Positions 15,111 through 19,268 of a stretch of DNA of 19,268 bases are shown here, piece after piece. Below the pieces are notes generated by a model that had not been told where the DNA came from, searched no databases, and saw only the letters and a program-made list of their open reading frames with translations. This DNA is from an uncultured Granulicatella sp. (GTDB taxonomy: Bacteria; Bacillota; Bacilli; Lactobacillales; Aerococcaceae). The stretch covers positions 1 through 19,268 of the forward strand of contig URWJ01000013.1 in the NCBI GenBank assembly GCA_900551535.1, in the 5' to 3' direction. The position numbers and the translations under genes were made by a program. Numbering within the stretch: position 1 is the stretch's first letter; each line of letters starts with the position of its first letter.

Positions 15111-15837
15111 CGTCCCCTGTCGTTAATGCAAAGTAAATTTCCTCTAGAGAAGTTTCTTCAATATTCGAAGTTGCGCGTAAGCCTTCGATATCGCCTTGCG
15201 CAATTACTTTTCCTTCGTGTAATACGATGAAACGATCACAATACTTCTCAGCCGTATCTAATACGTGAGTCGACATTAAAATCGCTGCGCCTTTATCTTT
15301 TTTCTCTTTTAAGACTTGAAGCAAAGTACGAATTCCAAGTGGGTCGAGTCCTAAAAATGGTTCATCGACCACATAGACAGGCACGTCTAGCATTAATGCG
15401 CAGACGATGAGCACTTTTTGTTTCATCCCTTTTGAGAAATACGCTGGGAACCAATCCAATTGCTTCGTTAAGCGGAATGCTTCCACGAGTTCCATTGCAT
15501 GAGCCATTGTCTCTTCGTTCATTTGATTATATGAACGCGCCACAAATTCAATATGTTCTCTAAACGTTAACTCTTCATAGAGAACTGGGCTTTCTGGAAT
15601 GACCGCAATCGATTGACGGTAACCACGTTGGTTTTCGAGAATACTTAGTTTCTCTACTTCCACTCTTCCGCTAAAAGGGGTAAGTTGCCCAATGATCGTT
15701 TTAATTGTCGTACTCTTTCCGGCACCATTCAGCCCGATTAGGCCGCAAATCTCGCCTGGATTTACATCAAAAGTGATGTCCGTAATGACAGGAACTTTTG
15801 TATATCCTGCAGTTACATTGTTTAATTGTAGTGACAT
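15097..15837 (-). CDS. ecsA: ABC exporter ATP-binding protein EcsA
   Basis: The 246-residue nucleotide-binding subunit has all ABC motifs: Walker A GLNGAGKST (35-43), the Q-loop region near SIAVIPESPVLYEEL, signature FSKGMKQK (134-141, a degenerate LSGGQ typical of this group), Walker B VYVVDEP (154-160, Glu159), the D-loop GLDPLG and the switch His in LMSTHVLD. It powers EcsB at the inner face of the membrane. The overlap with ecsB shows coupled translation. AGGAG lies 8 bases before the ATG at 15837. A near-consensus promoter sits just upstream. The gene faces hit about 0.9 kb away with the TMEM175 gene between them; in Bacillus ecsA and hit are direct divergent neighbours. Confidence 0.96.
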   Translation of the reverse strand: MSLQLNNVTAGYTKVPVITDITFDVNPGEICGLIGLNGAGKSTTIKTIIGQLTPFSGRVEVEKLSILENQRGYRQSIAVIPESPVLYEELTFREHIEFVARSYNQMNEETMAHAMELVEAFRLTKQLDWFPAYFSKGMKQKVLIVCALMLDVPVYVVDEPFLGLDPLGIRTLLQVLKEKKDKGAAILMSTHVLDTAEKYCDRFIVLHEGKVIAQGDIEGLRATSNIEETSLEEIYFALTTGDDAHE

Positions 15838-15866
15838 ATAGATTCTCCTATCTAACTATTCTCCTC

Positions 15867-15895
15867 ATTATACCATAAAGCAAAAAAAGTGTGAA
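15867..15895 (-). promoter_or_regulatory. Sigma-A promoter of ecsAB
   Basis: TTCACA (15890-15895) and TATAAT (15867-15872) on the minus strand have 17-base spacing. The -10 is perfect and the -35 has one mismatch. The -35 lies inside the 3' arm of the terminator at 15888-15924. Confidence 0.75.
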
Positions 15896-15924
15896 AGAAC
15901 GCGGAATAAACGTCCTTTCACACT
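15888..15924 (-). terminator. Intrinsic terminator of the TMEM175-type gene
   Basis: AGTGTGAAAGGACG pairs with CGTTCTTTCACACT (14 pairs, one G-U) around a 9-base loop. On the minus strand seven T residues follow. It also contains the -35 of the ecsA promoter. Confidence 0.9.
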
Positions 15925-15939
15925 CTATTTTCAACATCT

Positions 15940-16602
15940 TTATTCTGTAAGATTTCTCTTTATTCGTTCTTCATCAATTCGTCCTAATACTTTATCTGAA
16001 AATTCGACTAAGTTTTCGTCTACAAATATTGAACGACCTTTTCCCGCCCCTAAACGCGAAAAGAACTTAGTCATTGGAATCGCTAAGTATAAGTACATAA
16101 CAATTTGAGGAATGAAAAATGTCAAAGTCAAAATAATCACTGATGTTAAATAGGAGCGAATATGAAATTTTCTGAATAGAATTAGCATCTCATCTTTTCT
16201 TGCATACTCGGCTTCAGTTAATGATTGTTTCAATACAAAATAGTTTTCGATATCGAACAATACAGAAATGATCGCAATCAAAATCCCGTATGCTAGCACA
16301 GAAATCACTCGATTTTCAAAACTAAATAAGAATTTTGTAAATAACGGGATAAGACAGATTCCCAAATGTGCTAATAAATCAATCGACAATATCGAGAAAG
16401 AAATTCGTTTTGAACGACCGAAGAACTGCGAACGTTCAAACCAAAAATTTGCAATCACGACAAAACTTTGCGCAAATAAAAAGATTTCCTTTGCGAACTG
16501 CCACATACCCTCCATCGATGTTGGTGTATTGATTTCTAATACTAAAACGGTTATCGCAATGGCAATAATCGCATCGCTTAATGCATCTAATTTTCCCTTC
16601 AT
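15940..16602 (-). CDS. TMEM175-family potassium channel (DUF1211)
   Basis: The 220-residue membrane protein begins KLDALSDAIIAIAITVLVLEI, the TMEM175/DUF1211 signature in which the (F/L)-S-D of helix 1 (residues 8-10) shapes the pore. Hydrophobic segments are at about 10-24, 36-55, 67-94, 98-117 and 148-176, the last long enough for two helices, which fits the six-helix single-repeat bacterial form. Bacterial members form tetrameric K+ leak channels. The last 40 residues are charged and cytoplasmic. GAGGAG precedes the ATG. It has its own promoter and terminator. G+C is about 30% over 240 hand-counted bases (16081-16200 and 16261-16380) against about 43% over 15421-15540 in ecsA, so it may be an insertion between ecsA and hit. 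Confidence 0.87.
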   Translation of the reverse strand: MKGKLDALSDAIIAIAITVLVLEINTPTSMEGMWQFAKEIFLFAQSFVVIANFWFERSQFFGRSKRISFSILSIDLLAHLGICLIPLFTKFLFSFENRVISVLAYGILIAIISVLFDIENYFVLKQSLTEAEYARKDEMLILFRKFHIRSYLTSVIILTLTFFIPQIVMYLYLAIPMTKFFSRLGAGKGRSIFVDENLVEFSDKVLGRIDEERIKRNLTE

Positions 16603-16627
16603 AAAGACTCCTCGCTTTCATTCTGAT

Positions 16628-16656
16628 ATTTTACGATATGTTCTTCTAAAAAGCAA
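16628..16656 (-). promoter_or_regulatory. Possible promoter of the TMEM175-type gene
   Basis: TTGCTT (16651-16656) and TAAAAT (16628-16633) on the minus strand are spaced by 17 bases. The -10 is good, the -35 only partial. Confidence 0.45.
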
Positions 16657-16677
16657 CGACAACAACTGCTACGAGTC

Positions 16678-16706
16678 TTTCATTTTACAGCTTTTTTTGA
16701 TACCAT
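16678..16706 (+). promoter_or_regulatory. Possible promoter of hit-yhaH-cof
   Basis: TTTCAT (16678-16683) and TACCAT (16701-16706) are 17 bases apart, with TGA directly before the -10 (extended form). It is back to back with the promoter of the TMEM175-type gene. Confidence 0.45.
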
Positions 16707-16734
16707 AGAGGTACGAACTCAAGGAGGAAACACC

Positions 16735-17157
16735 ATGACAGATTGCATTTTTGATAAAATTATTAATAAAGAAATTCCAGCACATATCGTGTATGAAGAT
16801 GACGTAGTACTTGCGTTCCTTGACATTTCGCAAGTAACACCAGGGCATACGCTTGTCGTTCCAAAAAAACACGTTGCCAATATCTTCGAATATGACGAAG
16901 ACTTAGCAAGCGCAGTGTTTGCACGTATTCCTAAAATCGCACGTGCCGTTCAAGCGTCAAACCCAGACATTAAAGGTTTAAACATTTTAAGTAATAACGG
17001 AGAGTTGGCTTACCAAAGCGTCTTCCACTCTCATATCCACTTAATCCCACGCTATACAAAAGAAGATGGCTTTGGATTAAAATGGGAACCAACAAATCCA
17101 AGTTCAGAAGTATTAGCAGAAATCGCGCAATCAATTCGCGAACAAATGGAGGCATAA
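16735..17157 (+). CDS. hit: HIT-family nucleotide hydrolase
   Basis: The 140-residue protein is a histidine-triad hydrolase of the HINT/Hit type: CIFDKIINKEIPAHIVYEDD at the start, VTPGHTLVVPKKHV, and the triad HSHIHLIPR (His98, His100, His102). Such enzymes cleave AMP from phosphoramidates or adenylates; the cellular substrate is unclear. AAGGAGG lies 6 bases before the ATG. It heads a plus-strand unit, with the next start 3 bases after its stop and its final GGAGG codons serving as that gene's ribosome binding site. Its position divergent from ecsAB is conserved in Firmicutes. Confidence 0.96.
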   Translation: MTDCIFDKIINKEIPAHIVYEDDVVLAFLDISQVTPGHTLVVPKKHVANIFEYDEDLASAVFARIPKIARAVQASNPDIKGLNILSNNGELAYQSVFHSHIHLIPRYTKEDGFGLKWEPTNPSSEVLAEIAQSIREQMEA

Positions 17158-17160
17158 TCA

Positions 17161-17493
17161 ATGAGTAAATTTCTAAAAGGTTTTATTTTCGGTAGTGTTA
17201 TCGGAGGCACCGTTGCCCTACTTAACAACCCAAGAAGCGGTAAAGAAAATCGTGAAATCTTAGCAAAACAAATTCAAGAAGTGACACAGGATGTTACCGT
17301 GATTAATACTGGTAAAACCACTCTTGAAAGAGGCATTAAAGAAATCCAAGAAGTGATTGTTCCACAAACAATGGAAGTTGTGAATTCTATTCAAGAAGAA
17401 GTCACTAAATTCCAATTGGAAAATAAACCACGCTTCAGACGTATTCAAGATAAAATTCAAACATTGCAAACACATCTTAAAGAAATGAAATAG
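17161..17493 (+). CDS. yhaH: YtxH-domain protein (YhaH-like)
   Basis: The 110-residue protein opens with the YtxH signature: a short basic start, a glycine-rich helix (GFIFGSVIGGTVALL, about 7-21), then NPRSGKENRE. The remainder is long amphipathic helix, with heptad-like stretches at about 55-108, and probably forms a coiled coil. Bacillus and Staphylococcus carry a YtxH-type gene (yhaH in Bacillus) beside hit. These small membrane-associated proteins are linked with general stress, but their activity is unknown. Start at 17161: GGAGG is supplied by the end of hit. It is co-transcribed with hit and with the HAD gene 12 bases downstream. Confidence 0.85.
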   Translation: MSKFLKGFIFGSVIGGTVALLNNPRSGKENREILAKQIQEVTQDVTVINTGKTTLERGIKEIQEVIVPQTMEVVNSIQEEVTKFQLENKPRFRRIQDKIQTLQTHLKEMK

Positions 17494-17505
17494 AGGTTTT
17501 GCTCT

Positions 17506-18378
17506 ATGATTAAATTATTTGCATCGGATATGGATGGTACTCTACTCACAAACCATGTAGAGGTTCATAAAAATAACATTCAAGCGATTCGAAAAGTCCA
17601 AAAACAGGGGAAACACTTTATCGTTTGTACTGGACGCGATTATCTTCAAGCCAATTTCGCACTCGAACAAGCAGAATTACACCTTCCTGTCATTGCGATG
17701 AACGGAGCTCAGATTTTTGATAAAAATCATGACATTATCTGGGAAGTCACCATTCCTCACGAAACAGTCTACACCTTACTGGACTACTTCGATTCGATTG
17801 ATTTGGACTGGCAGCTCGTGACTTCTGAAGGGAACTTTAGAAAGAACTATGCTCTCTTTATCAACAAAGTCATCGAACGCAAAAAGGCCGAAAAAAATAG
17901 TCTTTCTCCTGAACAATTGAAAGAAGAAATTAGACAGCTAAAAATCCTTCTAGAAGCAACCGATGTGACGACTGCTGAAGAAGTGCTATCGATTCCAGAT
18001 ATTAAGGTCTTCAAGATTATCGTCTCTCATGACGACGGGCCTACTTATTTCAAACCCGTTCGTGAACATATCGATCAAGCGCATCCAAATCTTGTGGTCA
18101 CGTCCGCATTTTATACGGATTTAGAAATCAACCATAAAGACGCTCAAAAAGGCATTGCGGTTGCTCACTATGCCGAAATACTTGGCTTATCGATGAAACA
18201 AACTTTCGCTATCGGCGATAATTTCAATGACGTTTCGATGATTCGCGACGCAGGAATTGGCGTTGCAATGGGAAATGCTCCAGACGAAGTTAAAGCCGTT
18301 GCTGATTTTGTGACAGATACCAATGTTAACGGCGGTGTGGCAAAAGCCATTTGGCGTGTCCTTGAACAAGAAAAATAA
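17506..18378 (+). CDS. Cof-type HAD-IIB phosphatase
   Basis: The 290-residue protein is a HAD hydrolase of the Cof/IIB type: motif I FASDMDGTLL (nucleophile Asp8, acid Asp10), motif II in FIVCTGRD, a class IIB cap in the middle that includes a Lys/Glu-rich helix (about 128-150), and motif IV GDNFNDVSM (237-245), followed by GVAMGNAPDEVKAVADFVT. Family members dephosphorylate sugar phosphates, flavin or pyridoxal phosphates; which one applies here is not clear. AGAGG is 8 bases before the ATG. It is the last gene of hit-yhaH-cof, ending at the terminator at 18384. Confidence 0.93.
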   Translation: MIKLFASDMDGTLLTNHVEVHKNNIQAIRKVQKQGKHFIVCTGRDYLQANFALEQAELHLPVIAMNGAQIFDKNHDIIWEVTIPHETVYTLLDYFDSIDLDWQLVTSEGNFRKNYALFINKVIERKKAEKNSLSPEQLKEEIRQLKILLEATDVTTAEEVLSIPDIKVFKIIVSHDDGPTYFKPVREHIDQAHPNLVVTSAFYTDLEINHKDAQKGIAVAHYAEILGLSMKQTFAIGDNFNDVSMIRDAGIGVAMGNAPDEVKAVADFVTDTNVNGGVAKAIWRVLEQEK

Positions 18379-18383
18379 GCATC

Positions 18384-18418
18384 ACTCTCTTCTCTTTCAT
18401 GAGAGAAGGGAGTTTTTT
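18384..18418 (+). terminator. Intrinsic terminator of hit-yhaH-cof
   Basis: ACTCTCTTCTCT pairs with AGAGAAGGGAGT (12 pairs, one G-U) around a 6-base loop. TTTTTT follows. It starts 5 bases after the stop codon. Confidence 0.9.
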
Positions 18419-18468
18419 ATACTCAGAAACTCATGTCATAAAATGTAACATGAAATGAGAGTAGATTT

Positions 18469-18497
18469 TTGCATTTCCAGAAAAACTTCCATATAAT
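18469..18497 (+). promoter_or_regulatory. Sigma-A promoter of the amino-acid transporter gene
   Basis: TTGCAT (18469-18474) and a perfect TATAAT (18492-18497) are spaced by 17 bases. The -10 is the core of a small dyad, TTCCAT-ATA-ATGGAA (18487-18501). Confidence 0.7.
18472..18486. promoter_or_regulatory. Degenerate CodY-like box in the transporter promoter
   Basis: The 15 bases centred on the A at 18479 match the CodY consensus AATTTTCWGAAAATT at 11 of 15 positions. The site lies in the spacer of the promoter, where a bound repressor would block RNA polymerase. CodY control of amino-acid uptake is common in Firmicutes. Four mismatches make this tentative. Confidence 0.35.
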
Positions 18498-18503
18498 GGA
18501 AAA

Positions 18504-18519
18504 ACCTTATACGTAAGGT
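18504..18519 (+). repeat. Short hairpin at the expected transcript start
   Basis: ACCTTA and TAAGGT flank TACG, so the first bases of the transporter mRNA can form a 6-bp hairpin, a possible 5'-end stabiliser or operator half-sites. Confidence 0.35.
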
Positions 18520-18537
18520 AGATTTGGAGGAATATGT

Positions 18538-19268
18538 ATGAACATAAAAAAATTGAGCTTGGGAGCTGTTCTAGTCACTCTATTGATGACTCTTCTATCC
18601 CTCGTTTCTCCGACAAGTTCTGTTAAAGCAGAAACTAAAAAATATGTAATCGCAACAGATATTACATTTGCTCCATTTGAATACCAAGATACAAATGGTG
18701 AATACGTCGGAATTGATATTGAATTAATGAAGAGTATCGCAGAGGCTGAAGGCTTCGAAGTAGAATTCAAACCACTTGGCTTCAATGCTGCCGTTCAAGC
18801 ACTAGAAGCTGGACAAGTAGATGCCGTGATGGCCGGAATGGGTATTACGGATGAACGTAAACAAAAATTTGACTTCACAGATAGTTACTATGACAGCGGA
18901 ATCGGGATGGGAGTTTCTAAAAACTCTGACATCACAAGCCTTTCTGATTTACAAGGTAAAAAAGTTGCTGTTAAATTAGGAACACAAAGCGCTACTTACG
19001 CAGAATCTATTAAGAGTAAGTATGGTTTTACAACAACAACATTCGAAGATTCATCTAGTATGTATCAAGATGTGATGGTAGGAAACAGCGACGCTTTATT
19101 CGAAGATTATCCTGTTCTTGCCTACTCAATCAAAACGAATAACCTATCCTTAAAAATGACAGACCATAACGAAAACAAAACGGAATATGGTGTTGCTGTT
19201 AATAAAGGTGAAAACGCAGAATTAATCACTGCTTTCAACAACGGTTTGAAAAAACTAAAAGAAAGCGG
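18538..19268 (+). CDS. Amino-acid ABC transporter substrate-binding domain, probably GlnP-like fusion, C-terminus cut by window edge
   Basis: The open frame gives 243 codons before the edge. Residues 1-31 form a signal sequence (basic start, hydrophobic core LGAVLVTLLMTLLSLV, cleavage-like SVKAET). It has no cysteine, so it is not a lipoprotein. From about residue 36 a family-3 substrate-binding domain follows: YVIATDITFAPFEYQD, GIDIELMKSIAE, QVDAVMAGMGITDERK, FDFTDSYYDSG, LQGKKVAVKLGTQS and YGVAVNKGE. This is close in layout to lactococcal GlnP, where one or two such domains are fused to the permease; the missing lipobox supports a fusion. Substrate is probably glutamine, glutamate or another polar amino acid. 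GGAGG stands 7 bases before the ATG at 18538; an ATG at 18534 is in another frame. The gene has its own promoter with a CodY-like site. Confidence 0.88.
   Translation, partial: MNIKKLSLGAVLVTLLMTLLSLVSPTSSVKAETKKYVIATDITFAPFEYQDTNGEYVGIDIELMKSIAEAEGFEVEFKPLGFNAAVQALEAGQVDAVMAGMGITDERKQKFDFTDSYYDSGIGMGVSKNSDITSLSDLQGKKVAVKLGTQSATYAESIKSKYGFTTTTFEDSSSMYQDVMVGNSDALFEDYPVLAYSIKTNNLSLKMTDHNENKTEYGVAVNKGENAELITAFNNGLKKLKES

Noticed and set aside
16268..16708. 146-aa plus-strand open frame opposite the TMEM175-type gene
   Set aside because: The opposite strand encodes a clear TMEM175 signature with a good ribosome binding site; this frame also crosses the divergent promoter region.
18534..18536. 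Earlier ATG for the transporter gene
   Set aside because: It is in a different frame and only 3 bases from GGAGG; the ATG at 18538 opens the conserved protein.
1..19268. Search for mobile elements, CRISPR arrays, phage genes, toxin-antitoxin or defence modules
   Set aside because: No transposase, integrase, repeat-spacer pattern, tRNA or attachment-like repeat was visible. The window is mostly conserved housekeeping genes.

Overview
The window looks like chromosomal backbone of a low-G+C Firmicute in the order Lactobacillales. Gene content and order (ecsA-ecsB facing hit and a YhaH-like gene; ytmP-trmB; an M42 aminopeptidase, ytpR and murC in one run) match that group, as do strong GGAGG ribosome binding sites and compact intrinsic terminators. 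A Carnobacteriaceae-type organism such as Granulicatella is plausible, but that is inference. No gap without a gene reaches 300 bases. I see no rRNA, tRNA, CRISPR array, insertion sequence, prophage or attachment site.

Layout. Everything from 1 to about 16600 is on the minus strand; from 16735 onward everything is on the plus strand. Reading rightward: an HD-domain phosphohydrolase (cut by the left edge) overlapping a Gfo/Idh/MocA oxidoreductase; a membrane-anchored alpha/beta hydrolase with its own promoter and a nearby 26-bp perfect palindrome; typA with a structured leader; polA; a GNAT acetyltransferase preceded by a 13-codon leader ORF; the operon pepA-ytpR-(disordered 268-aa protein)-murC; the operon ytmP-trmB-(small PepSY-like protein); the ABC exporter ecsA-ecsB; a TMEM175-type K+ channel gene. 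The plus strand carries hit-yhaH-cof, then the start of an amino-acid ABC transporter gene whose substrate-binding domain runs off the right edge.

How it fits together. Most genes are housekeeping: DNA repair and replication (polA), ribosome-associated GTPase (typA), cell-wall precursor synthesis (murC), tRNA modification (trmB), peptide turnover (pepA) and export (ecsAB). Two genes stand out as likely later arrivals. The GNAT gene and the TMEM175 gene are each about 30-31% G+C in the stretches I counted by hand, against about 41-43% in neighbouring murC and ecsA, and each is boxed in by its own promoter and terminator.

I did not find an obvious large undescribed system. The most useful leads are small: the leader ORF that ends one base before the acetyltransferase start, the motor-less protein sitting where SftA/FtsK is found in Bacillus, the 26-bp palindrome, the typA leader hairpin, and a degenerate CodY-like box inside the amino-acid transporter promoter.
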